64,000 nt of DNA from an uncultured Akkermansia sp. (GTDB lineage Bacteria; Verrucomicrobiota; Verrucomicrobiia; Verrucomicrobiales; Akkermansiaceae), in NCBI GenBank assembly GCA_905200945.1, contig CAJKMG010000002.1, forward strand, positions 124,001 to 188,000, given 5' to 3'. Below are positions 9,030 to 19,043 of the stretch, in pieces; position 1 is the stretch's first letter; each line of letters begins with the position of its first letter. Under the pieces are notes generated by a model. It was given only the letters and a program-made list of their open reading frames with translations, was not told the DNA's origin and did no database searches. The position numbers and the translations under genes are program-made.

Positions 9030-9058
9030 AGTCTATCACAAGGGGGCCGGGTGCACAA
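9030..9058 (-). promoter_or_regulatory. Predicted sigma-70 promoter of dnaG
   Basis: On the minus strand, TTGTGC, a 17-base spacer and TAGACT, with only 11 bases from the -10 box to the dnaG ATG. The predicted transcript would have a leader of a few bases at most. Confidence 0.5.
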
Positions 9059-9163
9059 GAAGACAGAACCGGAACGTCATGCACGGAAAAACAATGCTTC
9101 CGCAGGCAGGAAAAAATGGCGCCGCACCAATGGCTTTCCTCCCCGGAGAAACACATTTCCCCA

Positions 9164-9192
9164 TTGAGCGCGGGAACGGAACATGCTAGCCT
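9164..9192 (+). promoter_or_regulatory. Predicted sigma-70 promoter of the nfeD-like gene
   Basis: TTGAGC, 17-base spacer, TAGCCT, then six bases to the ATG at 9199. This predicts a leaderless or nearly leaderless mRNA. Confidence 0.4.
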
Positions 9193-9198
9193 GTCCGC

Positions 9199-10635
9199 AT
9201 GAAGCGCATTCACCTTCTGTTGCTGGCTCTGCTGGCCCTGTTTGCCGGCGCCCCCTTCCGGGCGGCCGCGGAGGACACTTTCCGCGACAGGGTAGTCATT
9301 ATCCCCGTAGGGGAAGACTCCCTGACCAGCAAACAAAGCTTCGGCTTCATGAACCGCATCCTGAAGAGGGCGCAAGAGGAGCAGGCTCGCGCAGTAGTAT
9401 TCGACTTGAACACGCCCGGGGGACTGGCCTGGGAAACCAGCGAAATGATGATGAAAAGCATCCAGCCGCTCACCATTCCCACCTACGCCTACGTAAACCC
9501 CAGGGCCATGTCCGCCGGGGCGCTCATCTCCGCGGCGTGCGATAAAATCTACATGGCACCCGTCTCATCCATCGGCGCAGCGGGCATCATCACCTCATCC
9601 GGAGAGGAAATGGATCCCGTCATGCGCAAAAAAGCGGAAAGCGCCTTCTGGGCCTTTACCCGCTCCGTCGTGACGGAAAAGGGTTACCGCCCGGAAGTGG
9701 TGAAAGCCATGATGATCCCGTCCGACCAGGACCAGCAGTTCGGCCCCGTCAAACTGGAAAAAGGCGCGCTTCTGACCCTGACGGGCAAGGAAGCCTCCGC
9801 GCGTCTGGAAGACGGCAGGCCCCTGCTGGCCCAGGGCACAGCCTCTTCCGTCACGGATCTGCTGGCCCAGGAGAAAGTAAATGCCCCCGTAGTCACGGCG
9901 GAACCTACGGCGTTTGAGCGCATCGGCCTCTGGATTGCGTGGGCTTCCCCCATCCTGATCCTGCTGGGCATCGGCGGCATTTACATGGAATTTAAAACGC
10001 CGGGATTCGGCATCGGCGGTATTGTGGCCATTGCCGCGTTTGCCCTGTTCTTCTTCGGCAACAACATTGCCGGGAATCTGGCCGGCTATGAGACGGCGGC
10101 CCTGCTCGTTCTGGGCATAATCCTTCTTTGCGTGGAATTCTTCGTTATCCCGGGCACATTCATTGCTGCCGTTGCGGGCGGCGTCTGCATCTTTCTGGCC
10201 CTGTTCGGCGGCATGGTCAGCTCCTGGGAATGGGACCATATCATCCGGGACGGACAGTGGAATGACGTCAACACGCTGGCGGCAGTCCTGGGCATTCCCC
10301 TCCTGAAACTGGCCCTGGGCCTGACCGGAGGCTCCATTCTGATTGCCCTGCTGATGAAATACCTCCCGGATTCCATCCTGATGCGCCGTGTCACCAACGC
10401 CACGGTCAGCGGAGGTTCCGCCGGTGAAGCGGTCAATATCGCGCGCGTTCAGGTAGGAGACCGCGGGAACGCCGTCACGGAACTGAAACCCAACGGAAAA
10501 GCCATGATTCATGGCGAAATATGCGAGGTTTTCTCTCGACAAGGCATACTGATTAAGGGTACCCCTGTGCGCGTCGTGGACATCCGGCCATTCGACCTCG
10601 TCGTCGTCAAGGACGACTCCCCCTCCGGGGATTGA
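9199..10635 (+). CDS. NfeD-like membrane-bound ClpP-class serine protease
   Basis: 478 residues. A signal peptide (MKRIHLLLLALLALFAG) is followed by a periplasmic ClpP/SppA-like domain with DLNTPGG (69-75), PRAMSAGALIS with the probable nucleophile Ser105, and Lys144/145 as candidate general base. Several membrane segments follow between about residues 235 and 400 (for example WIAWASPILILLGIGGIYME), then a C-terminal NfeD OB-fold domain (about 415-478). This is the long NfeD1b architecture, thought to act with stomatin-like proteins in membrane protein quality control; no stomatin gene is adjacent. rimO begins 27 bases downstream, so the two are probably co-transcribed. Confidence 0.9.
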   Translation: MKRIHLLLLALLALFAGAPFRAAAEDTFRDRVVIIPVGEDSLTSKQSFGFMNRILKRAQEEQARAVVFDLNTPGGLAWETSEMMMKSIQPLTIPTYAYVNPRAMSAGALISAACDKIYMAPVSSIGAAGIITSSGEEMDPVMRKKAESAFWAFTRSVVTEKGYRPEVVKAMMIPSDQDQQFGPVKLEKGALLTLTGKEASARLEDGRPLLAQGTASSVTDLLAQEKVNAPVVTAEPTAFERIGLWIAWASPILILLGIGGIYMEFKTPGFGIGGIVAIAAFALFFFGNNIAGNLAGYETAALLVLGIILLCVEFFVIPGTFIAAVAGGVCIFLALFGGMVSSWEWDHIIRDGQWNDVNTLAAVLGIPLLKLALGLTGGSILIALLMKYLPDSILMRRVTNATVSGGSAGEAVNIARVQVGDRGNAVTELKPNGKAMIHGEICEVFSRQGILIKGTPVRVVDIRPFDLVVVKDDSPSGD

Positions 10636-10661
10636 CGCCATCACGCTTCTTATCTACTGCC

Positions 10662-12020
10662 ATGCCTCTCACTGTTGGACTCATTTCCCTGGGCTGTCCC
10701 AAGAATCTGGTTGACTCTGAAATCATGATCGGCCACCTGCAAAAAGCCGGCATGACCATGACTCCGGAACCGGAACTTGCGGACGTAATGGTGGTCAATA
10801 CCTGCGCTTTCATTGACCAGGCCAAGCAAGAAGCCATCGACGCCATTCTGGACATCGTGCGCGCCCGGGAAAACGGGGCTTATCCGGAAAACCAGAAACT
10901 CATCGTGGCGGGCTGCCTGTCCCAGCGCTTCCGGAAGGAACTGCCCGCCCTGCTTCCGGAGGTGGACGCCTTTATCGGTCCGGACCAAATCACCAAACTG
11001 CCGGAAATCATCACTCAAGTGATGGACCGGACCATACAGGACCGGAACTTCATTGAAGGAAAATGCAGGTACGTTCCTGACTGGAACACGCCGCGCTACC
11101 GCCTTACCCCGCCGCACACGGCCTACATCAAGATAGCGGAAGGGTGCAACCACGGCTGCGCCTACTGCATCATTCCCATGATCCGCGGACGCCACCGCAG
11201 CCGTTCCCAGCAGGACGTAGTGCGTGAAGCGGAAACCCTTATCCGGTCCGGCGTGAAGGAAATCTGCCTCATCGCACAGGACATCACCTATTACGGCATG
11301 GATAAATGGACGGATGCTCGCCCCAACCGCCGCAGTGCGGTGGATTCCTCCCGCGGCGAGTCCCTGGCCTCCCTGCTCCGCGCCCTGAACTCCATTGAGG
11401 GGGAATTCTGGATCAGGCTGCTTTACACCCACCCCGCCCACTGGAGCGACGAACTGACCGCGGCCATCGCGGAATGCCCCAAAGTGGCCCGCTATGTAGA
11501 CATCCCCCTCCAGCACATTTCCGATAACATGCTGGACGCCATGCAGCGCGTAACGGACGGAGACTATATCCGCACGTTACTCCGGAAGATCCGGAAAGCA
11601 GTTCCGGGCATCGCCATCCGCACCACCTTCATCACCGGCTTCCCCGGAGAAACGGAAGACGACCATCAGGAGCTGATGGAGTTTATCGAGGAATTCCGTT
11701 TTGAACGCGCCGGCATTTTCACCTTCTCACGGGAGGAAGGGACAAAAGCCTACAAGATGCCCAACCAGGTGCACCACCGCACCAAGGCTCGCCGCTACAA
11801 TGAAGCCACCCTGTTGCTGGCGCGTCTCGCTTCAGAAACGGGCCAGAAGCAAATCGGCAGACAAATACGCGTACTGGTGGATGCTCCCGGAGTCGCCAGG
11901 ACGGAATGGGATGCTCCGGACATTGACGGAACCGTCTCCGTTCCGCTGACGCTCCCCGTCGGGCAATTCGCCACTGTCACCGTAACGGATGCCGTTGCGT
12001 ATGAATTGACGGCGGAATAA
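10662..12020 (+). CDS. rimO: Ribosomal protein S12 methylthiotransferase
   Basis: 452-residue radical SAM enzyme that methylthiolates an Asp of ribosomal protein S12. The N-terminal UPF0004 domain holds the auxiliary cluster cysteines C12 (SLGCPKNLVDSE), C48 (VNTCAFI) and C85 (VAGCLSQRF). The radical SAM cluster is C162, C166 and C169 in GCNHGCAYCIIP. A TRAM domain closes the protein. The NLVDSE and CNHGCAYC signatures favour RimO over MiaB. The frame extends upstream through a TTG at 10632, but the ATG at 10662 (MPLTVGLISLGC) gives the normal start. A short extra loop around residues 220-240 (DARPNRRSAVDSSRG) looks lineage-specific. Confidence 0.95.
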   Translation: MPLTVGLISLGCPKNLVDSEIMIGHLQKAGMTMTPEPELADVMVVNTCAFIDQAKQEAIDAILDIVRARENGAYPENQKLIVAGCLSQRFRKELPALLPEVDAFIGPDQITKLPEIITQVMDRTIQDRNFIEGKCRYVPDWNTPRYRLTPPHTAYIKIAEGCNHGCAYCIIPMIRGRHRSRSQQDVVREAETLIRSGVKEICLIAQDITYYGMDKWTDARPNRRSAVDSSRGESLASLLRALNSIEGEFWIRLLYTHPAHWSDELTAAIAECPKVARYVDIPLQHISDNMLDAMQRVTDGDYIRTLLRKIRKAVPGIAIRTTFITGFPGETEDDHQELMEFIEEFRFERAGIFTFSREEGTKAYKMPNQVHHRTKARRYNEATLLLARLASETGQKQIGRQIRVLVDAPGVARTEWDAPDIDGTVSVPLTLPVGQFATVTVTDAVAYELTAE

Positions 12021-12134
12021 AATTACTTCCGTGCCTGTCAGAAAGAACCCGGGAACAAAAATACAGACGAAGCATAGGCCGGCGTATATTGCCTCCTGTT
12101 TTCCACCCGGCTTTCCGGATTTTCTGCAAAAGCC

Positions 12135-12746
12135 CTACTGCTTCACGCTGGATTCAGGCAGGGGAACGTTTTCCAGAGGAGCCTCCTGAGGCGCAGCACC
12201 CGACGGAGAAACGGAACTCGGAACAGGAACCAGAGAGGTATTCATCCGGGATATATCCAGTTCACGGGAAGCGGCAGCGGCTTCCGGACTGACGGCGCCC
12301 ATGTTCGAGGGCAAAGGAAGCAAAGCCCCGTCCGGCCCAATCATATCGGAGGCGGAAACAGGATAAAAACCCATCATTTCCTGTGGATTAACAATCTCTG
12401 AGAGGCTCACGTAGCCCTGGCTGCCGTCTTCAAACTCGACTTTGGCGAACAAATCCCCGCAGACCAGCACCTTCCCGGTTTTCACCCCACCCCTGACGGT
12501 TCCGCTCGTGGAAAAATTATTTTCCGGATTCTGCTCGAACACCATCATTCTGTCCTTCTTGAACGTAACGGCTTCCCCAGGCTTGTAAAATGCCTGCTCC
12601 GCCCTGTTTTTGGCCGCCATTTTCTTGGAAGTGATTCCCACGGGATCCAATGCCGAACTCTGGCGGTCCCATGAATTCACATGCTTGTTCGGCCCGCAGG
12701 AGGCCAGCAGCACCAGCAGAGCGGAAGGGAGAAAAAGCAATTTCAT
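12135..12746 (-). CDS. Hypothetical lipoprotein
   Basis: 203 residues starting MKLLFLPSALLVLLASCGP, a clear lipoprotein signal with lipobox LASC and the modified Cys at 17. The mature part has a possible SH3-like stretch (about 75-125, including KVEFEDGSQGYVSLSEI) that resembles a bacterial SH3/GW-type segment, then a long Ser/Pro/Ala-rich C-terminal tail that looks disordered. The function is unknown. It is divergent from malQ and convergent with rimO. Confidence 0.7.
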   Translation of the reverse strand: MKLLFLPSALLVLLASCGPNKHVNSWDRQSSALDPVGITSKKMAAKNRAEQAFYKPGEAVTFKKDRMMVFEQNPENNFSTSGTVRGGVKTGKVLVCGDLFAKVEFEDGSQGYVSLSEIVNPQEMMGFYPVSASDMIGPDGALLPLPSNMGAVSPEAAAASRELDISRMNTSLVPVPSSVSPSGAAPQEAPLENVPLPESSVKQ

Positions 12747-13024
12747 TTGCCGGCTATCTTAATTGCCGCGGATTACGGATGGAAGCAGAATTTGCGCCTG
12801 TTTCCGCCGGAGGCTCTGTTTCTAAAAGAAAAATTCCGGCTTTCCCTCCGGTTCATGCTGTTTCCCGCAGAGAAAACCATGCCGCTCCCGGACCGCCTTC
12901 CGGGCATCCCGGTAAGAAATTGATTCCTGCGGCGGAAAACAAACAACCTGCCCTACCGGTACCCGCCCCTGCTCCGCTTCCCAGGAAAAACCGCAAAGCA
13001 TGGCGCAAAGACAACGTATTAAGC

Positions 13025-13054
13025 TTGCCGCCTTCCTGCCGGAAATGCTATTCT
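13025..13054 (+). promoter_or_regulatory. Possible promoter of malQ
   Basis: TTGCCG, 18-base spacer, TATTCT, about 55 bases before the chosen malQ start. The rest of the 12747-13109 intergenic region shows no gene I can support. Confidence 0.35.
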
Positions 13055-13109
13055 GGTGCTTACTGTTCCAACGGCTGACGCAGGTCCATCCGGGGGAACC
13101 GTTCAAGTA

Positions 13110-14981
13110 ATGCGTTCTGATATGGATGAGAAAAGATTAGCCGGCGTAGTTCTGCCATTGTTCTCCCTGCGCCGTAACAATGACCACGGCATCGGGGACC
13201 TGACGGCCTTGCGCCAATGGATTGACTGGGCGGCGGATGCCCATGTGGGGTTCCTCCAGCTGCTCCCCGTCAATGCCCTGGGCAGGGACGAATGCCCCTC
13301 CCCCTATTCCGCCATCAGCTCCGTAGCTTTGGAACCCCTGTACCTCTCCCTGGAACCCTGGACCATACCCGGCCTGGAAGAACGCGTATTCAATGAAACG
13401 GGGGACACGCTGCCGTGGGAACAGCCCTCCGGCCCGGATCTGGTGGACTACCCCAAGGTCAGATTCTGGAAAATGTGGATCTTGCGGGGAGCCTGGAATA
13501 ATTTCAAGACCAAGCCGGAATATGAATGCATCATGCCCAAATTCAGGGAATGGGTGAAAGAACAGGGGAGCTGGCTGGAAGACTTTGTCTGTTTCCAGAT
13601 TCTCTGCGACCTGTTCGGTACGGAAATCTGGTGGCACTGGCCGGAACAGGATCCGGCGCGGGCCAAGGCCATTGCCGCCGATTACGAGGAGGAAAAGGAT
13701 TTTGCCCGCTGGCTCCAGTGGCTCTGTGAAAAACAGTGGGAATTCATCCGTATTTACGCGGATGAACGCAATGTGAAGCTGATGGGGGATATCCCCATTG
13801 GAGTTTCCCTTTCCAGCGCCGACGTCTTTTTTGAACGCCACCTGTTTGACACGGAATGGTGCGGAGGAGCCCCGGCGGAAGGCAGCTATGCGGAAGACCC
13901 ATTCACGGCCAAATGGGGACAAAACTGGGGCATTCCGCTGTATAGATGGGATGTCATGGCGCAGGACAACTTCTCCTGGTGGCGTCGCCGGGTAAAATAC
14001 TGCACCAAGATTTTCAGCATGTACAGGATTGACCACATCCTGGGCTTTTACCGCATTTACTCCTTCCCGTGGAAACCCACGGAAAACGGGGACTTCCTGC
14101 CTCTTTCTCCCGACCAGGCGGCCCAGAGAACGGGCGGAAGGCTGCCCGGTTTCAAACCGCGCGGGGATGACAATGCTGCGGACCGCAACATGAACCTGGC
14201 GGACGGGGACCTGTACCTGCGCCTTCTGCTTTCCGCCGCTCCCGGCGTCAGCGTGGTGGGGGAAGACCTGGGCTGCGTTCCGGATTACGTGCGCCCGAAC
14301 ATGCGCCAGCTGGATATCCCCGGCTTCAAGATTCCCCACTGGGAAATCAAGGCGGACGGAACCATTACGTCCGGAAAGGAGTATCATGAATGTTCCTTTG
14401 CGGCGTTCGGAACGCATGACTTCGAAACCATCATGCAGACATGGAACGACAGCTACGCGAAAATCGAACGCGCCCGCAAACTGGGCCTGTGGGAGAACGG
14501 CTCCCCTAAAACGCCGTCCAGCCCGGAACAGGAAAACATCGTGCGCCAGGCGGAGGACGGAGCGCGCCTGCTGAAATGGTTTGCGGATTTCTCCGGCATG
14601 CAGCCTGAAACCTGGCTTTCCTACTGGAACCAGGAAATCAAGACGGCCATGTACAACGCCCTGTTCCGCTCCCGTTCCCGTTATGCGGCCATTCTCTGGC
14701 CTGCCCTCTTCGGCATCAACAAACGCCTCAACATTCCCGGCACTACGGGAGGGACCAACTGGAGGGAACGCATGCCCTTCAAGGCCGTGGAAGCATGCGG
14801 CATGCCGCAGACCGCGTGGCTGCGCACCGTCATCGACGAATCCGGGCGCACGCCGCTGCAGGGTGAAGACGCCATCAGGGCGCTCAAGGAATCCAGCAAA
14901 CGCATCTTCCCGAAAATCACCGTCAACAACGAACGCTTCCTGAAACGGATGCTGATGTGGCCGAACGGCAAAACATTGTAG
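13110..14981 (+). CDS. malQ: 4-alpha-glucanotransferase (amylomaltase, GH77)
   Basis: 623 residues; transfers alpha-1,4-glucan segments in glycogen and maltodextrin metabolism in the cytoplasm. GH77 signatures: SPYSAISSVALEPLYLSLE near the start, MGDIPIGVSLSSADV, the nucleophile Asp in MYRIDHILGFYR, the acid/base Glu in VVGEDLGCVPDYVR, and the third carboxylate in FGTHDFETIM. It is longer than the roughly 500-residue bacterial amylomaltases. The start is uncertain: ATG at 13110 or 13122, neither with a Shine-Dalgarno. It stands alone between divergent and distant neighbours, with no other mal or glg gene nearby. Confidence 0.93.
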   Translation: MRSDMDEKRLAGVVLPLFSLRRNNDHGIGDLTALRQWIDWAADAHVGFLQLLPVNALGRDECPSPYSAISSVALEPLYLSLEPWTIPGLEERVFNETGDTLPWEQPSGPDLVDYPKVRFWKMWILRGAWNNFKTKPEYECIMPKFREWVKEQGSWLEDFVCFQILCDLFGTEIWWHWPEQDPARAKAIAADYEEEKDFARWLQWLCEKQWEFIRIYADERNVKLMGDIPIGVSLSSADVFFERHLFDTEWCGGAPAEGSYAEDPFTAKWGQNWGIPLYRWDVMAQDNFSWWRRRVKYCTKIFSMYRIDHILGFYRIYSFPWKPTENGDFLPLSPDQAAQRTGGRLPGFKPRGDDNAADRNMNLADGDLYLRLLLSAAPGVSVVGEDLGCVPDYVRPNMRQLDIPGFKIPHWEIKADGTITSGKEYHECSFAAFGTHDFETIMQTWNDSYAKIERARKLGLWENGSPKTPSSPEQENIVRQAEDGARLLKWFADFSGMQPETWLSYWNQEIKTAMYNALFRSRSRYAAILWPALFGINKRLNIPGTTGGTNWRERMPFKAVEACGMPQTAWLRTVIDESGRTPLQGEDAIRALKESSKRIFPKITVNNERFLKRMLMWPNGKTL

Positions 14982-15583
14982 CCATCCCCCCTGCCGGGAT
15001 ATCCTCCCCGCAGTATCAAAAGGGCGAGCTGGCGTTTCCTAAAACACCCTGGATGTGCCTGCATTTGTGCGGTAGTACACGGAGTTTACCCGTGCCTCCA
15101 TGCCCTATGAACGGCATAAACCATCCGGCGGCCATTCCACAGCAAGGAGGCATCATACTCCACGCATACGGCATGGCGGGCAGGTTTGACACCACGGGTC
15201 CTCCAGGAAATGCCGCTGTATATGACGTAAACGGAAGCCTCCGGCACACTGAATGCTTATGGAAACTTCCGCCCGGGCCAGCCGCGTTCTGTTGTTCCAT
15301 TCTCCAAGGGCGTCCATACCGCCGCTGAACCGGCTTTTCATGCAGGTATCAGTCATTCTCCAAGTAAGATTGGCCTTCACCGTCCACAGGGAACGCTCGC
15401 CGGAGCGGAATATCCTGCCCCAATAAAGACACCCCATCAAAGAATCTAGGGTAACCCCCTCATTAAAATTTTTTGAATAAATCAAATTTTCAACAATAAG
15501 CCCCACAGCCCCAAAAACAGCGGGAATGCAGTTACAATCAATCCATCCTTGCCTCCCTGCCGGAAAAATCCCATACTCTCTGC
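14982..15583. other. Intergenic region without a supportable gene
   Basis: About 600 bases between malQ and prmA. Open frames exist on both strands, but their translations are rich in Cys, Trp and Arg without domain-like composition, and I see no start context or family signature. The last 120 bases turn AT-rich and end in the prmA promoter. Confidence 0.5.
15549..15577 (+). promoter_or_regulatory. Predicted promoter of prmA
   Basis: TTGCCT, 17-base spacer, CATACT, followed after six bases by the ATG at 15584. The transcript is predicted to be leaderless or nearly so. Confidence 0.5.
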
Positions 15584-16444
15584 ATGACATGGAGTTGGAA
15601 CAAACTTTCCGCCGCCAAATGGGAAGACGCCTGGAGCGAACGCATCGCCGGCAATCCGAACGCCGTTATTACAAAAATCAAAGGGGGGAAAACGGTCCGA
15701 ATCACCGTTTACTGCGATGATGAAGAAGACGCCCTGGCCTTGAAAAAATATTTTGGAGGAACTGTCAGGGAAATTAAAACGCAGGACTGGGTAGCGGCCC
15801 AGAAGCGGGAAAAACGCCCTCCCCTTAAAATAAGAGACGCACTGGTCATTACGGAGCAGAGTTCTCCGGAGAATCTGGCCGCCCTGCGGAAACAGTTCCC
15901 CTCGCGCTGCATCCTGAGCGTCCCCGCCGAAATGGCTTTCGGAACAGGAGACCACGCCACCACATCCACCTGCCTGCGTTTCATTTGCGACGCTGCCAAA
16001 TCCCGCAAAAAAACATCATGGAGCATGACGGACATAGGATGCGGAACCGCCGTGCTGGCTATAGCGGCGCTGAAGCTGGGGGCGGAGCACGCCACGGCTT
16101 TCGATTTTGACCCCATGGCCATTGAAGTGGCCCGGCACAACATGGTCCGCAACGCCGTTACGGCGGAACAGCTGGACTTGTTTGTGGAAGACGTCTTCAA
16201 ATGGAAGCCTTCGGAATCCCAGCAGGGTGACCTTGTCGTCGCCAACCTGTTTTCAACCATACTGCAAAAGGCTTTTCCACAAATCATCGCCGCCATGAAG
16301 AAGGATGCCGCTTTGGTCATCTCCGGCATTCTGGCTTCCCAGTGGGAAGAAACGAAAACGGCAGCGGAACGTCACGGTCTGTTCTTTGAACGGGTCGTCA
16401 AACGCGGGAAATGGATTACGGCAAAGGGAGGAATGGCCCGGTAG
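15584..16444 (+). CDS. prmA: Ribosomal protein L11 methyltransferase
   Basis: 286 residues; SAM-dependent trimethylation of L11. The N-terminal substrate-recognition domain (1-105) is followed by the PrmA signature FGTGDHATTSTCL, motif I DIGCGTAVLAIAALKLGA, the acidic motif FDFDPMAIEVARHN and VVANLFSTIL (equivalent of VANIL in other PrmA proteins). Length and domain order are normal. The ATG at 15584 lies just after a -10 box and has no Shine-Dalgarno. An alternative would be a related PrmA-like methyltransferase with a different target. Confidence 0.88.
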   Translation: MTWSWNKLSAAKWEDAWSERIAGNPNAVITKIKGGKTVRITVYCDDEEDALALKKYFGGTVREIKTQDWVAAQKREKRPPLKIRDALVITEQSSPENLAALRKQFPSRCILSVPAEMAFGTGDHATTSTCLRFICDAAKSRKKTSWSMTDIGCGTAVLAIAALKLGAEHATAFDFDPMAIEVARHNMVRNAVTAEQLDLFVEDVFKWKPSESQQGDLVVANLFSTILQKAFPQIIAAMKKDAALVISGILASQWEETKTAAERHGLFFERVVKRGKWITAKGGMAR

Positions 16445-16629
16445 CAAACAGACCTGCTCCGCATTTCTATTCCGGCACCACCCCACGGCCCGTCCTTCAC
16501 CGGAAACAGCAATTCCCGGCTTCCTGTTCAAAAGGCTCCGCAGCCCGCCAACCCTGCTGCAGAAAACGGGAATACACTTTCATTGTCCGGCAGGAAAAAC
16601 CAGCCCGCATGCCCGGCATGTGATTCTCC

Positions 16630-17247
16630 TTACGGGCAGGACGATCCCTCCGCACGTTGTTCACGGGCAGAAAACAGTCTCTCTACATACTTGGCCAGCA
16701 TATCCACTTCCAGATTAACCGGTTGACCGGGAACGGCATTCTGCAGATTCGTGCGGCCGAAAGTATGGGGAGTAATCCAGAACTCCAGCAGGGAGCCGTT
16801 CAAATTGGCTATGGTCAGGGAAATGCCGTCAATGGTGATGGAACCCTTGTCAATACAATAGCGGGTGAGTTCCTCCGGAATGCGCACCTCCAGACGGTGG
16901 TCCTGCCCTACGGGCTCCAGGGCGGCAATCGTGCCGGTATGATCCACATGCCCCATCACGAAGTGGCCGCCGAAACGGTCCATGGCGGACATGGCGCGTT
17001 CCAGATTAACCAGCATCCCCGGCTTGAGGTTTCCCAGGCTGGTGACCCGGAGAGTCTGGGAAAGCAGATCAAAGGAGATGCGTTCACCCTCCAGGGCATC
17101 CACCGTCAGGCAGCATCCGTTGACGGCAACGGAATCCCCCAGGGAAAGTTCACGGCCGAACGGAATGGTCAGCGTCAGCCTGGCTCCGCCGTTAATAGGC
17201 GCAAACCCTTCCACAGTTCCTGTTGTTTCAACGAGTCCGGTAAACAT
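16630..17247 (-). CDS. ribE: Riboflavin synthase alpha chain
   Basis: 205 residues; dismutates 6,7-dimethyl-8-ribityllumazine to riboflavin. The two internally homologous lumazine-binding halves are visible: MFTGLVETTGTVEG, NGCCLTVDAL and MSAMDRFGGHFVMGHVDHTG in the first half and early second half, then CIDKGSITIDGISLTIANL. It lies 24 bases downstream of a putative Na+/H+ antiporter gene on the same strand and may be co-transcribed with it. No other rib genes or FMN riboswitch are seen nearby. Confidence 0.96.
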   Translation of the reverse strand: MFTGLVETTGTVEGFAPINGGARLTLTIPFGRELSLGDSVAVNGCCLTVDALEGERISFDLLSQTLRVTSLGNLKPGMLVNLERAMSAMDRFGGHFVMGHVDHTGTIAALEPVGQDHRLEVRIPEELTRYCIDKGSITIDGISLTIANLNGSLLEFWITPHTFGRTNLQNAVPGQPVNLEVDMLAKYVERLFSAREQRAEGSSCP

Positions 17248-17271
17248 AAGAGTGACATTCCGCTCCGGCCC

Positions 17272-18885
17272 TTAATGGCCGAAGCAGGTGAAGAAAATAA
17301 ACACGATGGCCGTGGGAAAAGCCGCCCAGGCGAACAGCCACAGGGGATTGATGCCCTTGAAATATTTACCCAGAATGGCCTGCCCGGCCGGATTGGGGGC
17401 GTTGGCGATGACCGTCAGGCCGCCGCCCGTCACAGCACCCGCCACCACGGAATATTTGACGGCCTCCGGCAGGTTGGGAACCGTAGACGCCAGGAAAGTG
17501 ACGGCGGCATTATCATTAAAGGCCGTCAGCAGCGTAGCCCCGACCATGGCGTAGTCCCCCAGCCTCGTCAGCACCGGCTCCAGCCACCAGGCCTGCACGC
17601 CGCCCAGGATGACCAGCCCCGCCAGGAAAAAACCCACCATGATGGGCACGCGCAGAGACATTTGGTTTTGGTATTGCGGCGTAGCCAGTGTAAAACCGAT
17701 AAAGAACAGGAAACTGCCGATGAACATGACTGGCTCATGGGCGAAAAGAACCGTCCAGACCAGGAAGCAGACATGCGCCAGGGTCACCCACAGCGGTATT
17801 TTGTCATTGCGGTCTTCCCAGGACTGGGGAATGGCGTCGTCAAACTCGTCGAACTCCCTCTGCTGGGAAGCCAGGCGGGCGAACTCCCTGCGGAAAAGGA
17901 GAAAATACGCCAAATTGGAAATGACGATAGCGGAAACGGCCTTCCATCCGAAATGCTGGATCATGTGAGCCAGCCCCCAGTCCCACTTTTCCGCCACCAT
18001 CACTACGGGCGGAGCTGCAAAGTGCGTCAGGGTGCCCCCGATGGAGATATTCACGAAGAGAAGCCCCAGAGTGGCGTACATCAAGGTTTTCTTCGGCTTG
18101 AGGTCGTAAAATTTCTTGCTTAGGATCAGGGCTCCAATCGTCATGGCGGCGGGTTCCGTAATCAGAGAACCCAGCAGGGGAGCCAGACACATCACGGAAA
18201 TCCACCACGCGCCCGGCGTGGCCTTCCCAAGCCTGGCGCCGCAGTTCACGACATATTCCGCCAGCTTGAAAATAGGGCGGGAAGAAGCGATAATCATGAT
18301 AATCATCACGAACATCGGCTCCGTGAAGGAACAGTCATAATTCAAATAGGCGGAAAAATCCTCAAAGGAATAATACTTCCAGCACACGAACATGAAGGGG
18401 ATAAGCCAGATTCCGAACACGGCTTCCACTTCTCCCAGAAAATGGAAAATGGCGGACGCGAAGGAAACCGGGAGGCGCTCTTCCGGATGCATCACGCGGA
18501 AGTTGGTTTCCTTGAGCTTTTCCTTGTAGCGCAGGGCCAGCTTATGGGAATAACGCTCAAAGCGGCCGGCCAGAAACGTATGGATAATAGCGCCGAAGAA
18601 AACGAGCGTCACTGCCAGGTTGAAACCGCCGGACTGTTTGTTGCGTTCACTAAGCACCTGGTACAGGCTGGCATCCGGCGGCACCGGATTGTACTGATTG
18701 AGAGGAATGGGAAAATGGCTGTACTGGGATTCCCCCCCCACTTCCGCGGCCGGATAGGCGGGAGCCGCCGTGCGGGCCGAAGCTTCACCGGCGGGAGCCC
18801 CCAGGAAAAAAACGGCGGCAGCTACGGCAGTGAGCAGACCCGCACGGCGCGCCAGAACTTTGAAGAAATGACAAATACAGCTCAT
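17272..18885 (-). CDS. Putative Na+/H+ antiporter (NhaD-like, ion transporter superfamily)
   Basis: 537 residues. An N-terminal signal-like segment (LLTAVAAAVFFLGAPAG) is followed by a Pro/Tyr-rich extracytoplasmic stretch (about 35-75) and then about a dozen membrane segments. Motifs typical of the NhaD/ArsB type transporters are ITEPAAMTIGALIL and the late TAFNDNAAVTFLAS, with further conserved ANAPNPAG. The likely role is sodium or proton exchange across the inner membrane; the substrate is inferred. ribE follows after 24 bases. Upstream, a purine-rich AAAGGAGAGG lies rather far (over 20 bases) from the ATG. Confidence 0.8.
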   Translation of the reverse strand: MSCICHFFKVLARRAGLLTAVAAAVFFLGAPAGEASARTAAPAYPAAEVGGESQYSHFPIPLNQYNPVPPDASLYQVLSERNKQSGGFNLAVTLVFFGAIIHTFLAGRFERYSHKLALRYKEKLKETNFRVMHPEERLPVSFASAIFHFLGEVEAVFGIWLIPFMFVCWKYYSFEDFSAYLNYDCSFTEPMFVMIIMIIASSRPIFKLAEYVVNCGARLGKATPGAWWISVMCLAPLLGSLITEPAAMTIGALILSKKFYDLKPKKTLMYATLGLLFVNISIGGTLTHFAAPPVVMVAEKWDWGLAHMIQHFGWKAVSAIVISNLAYFLLFRREFARLASQQREFDEFDDAIPQSWEDRNDKIPLWVTLAHVCFLVWTVLFAHEPVMFIGSFLFFIGFTLATPQYQNQMSLRVPIMVGFFLAGLVILGGVQAWWLEPVLTRLGDYAMVGATLLTAFNDNAAVTFLASTVPNLPEAVKYSVVAGAVTGGGLTVIANAPNPAGQAILGKYFKGINPLWLFAWAAFPTAIVFIFFTCFGH

Positions 18886-19043
18886 GTCTGCAGACAGACT
18901 AAACGCCTCTCCTTTCTTCCGCGAGCGGAAAATGAGTCTGCATGCTTTTTAGCGATAACGCATTCAAACGGGAAAATCCAGACATGCCCCGGAAAAAACG
19001 CGCGCGGCACGGAACAGGCTGTCATGCCTGCCTGAGTTTAAGG

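Noticed and set aside
10632..10661. TTG at 10632 as the rimO start
   Set aside because: It would overlap the nfeD-like gene and add ten residues not typical of RimO; the ATG at 10662 gives the standard N-terminus.
15016..15590. Minus-strand open frames between malQ and prmA
   Set aside because: Composition rich in Cys, Trp and Arg, no start context and no recognisable motif; probably chance frames.
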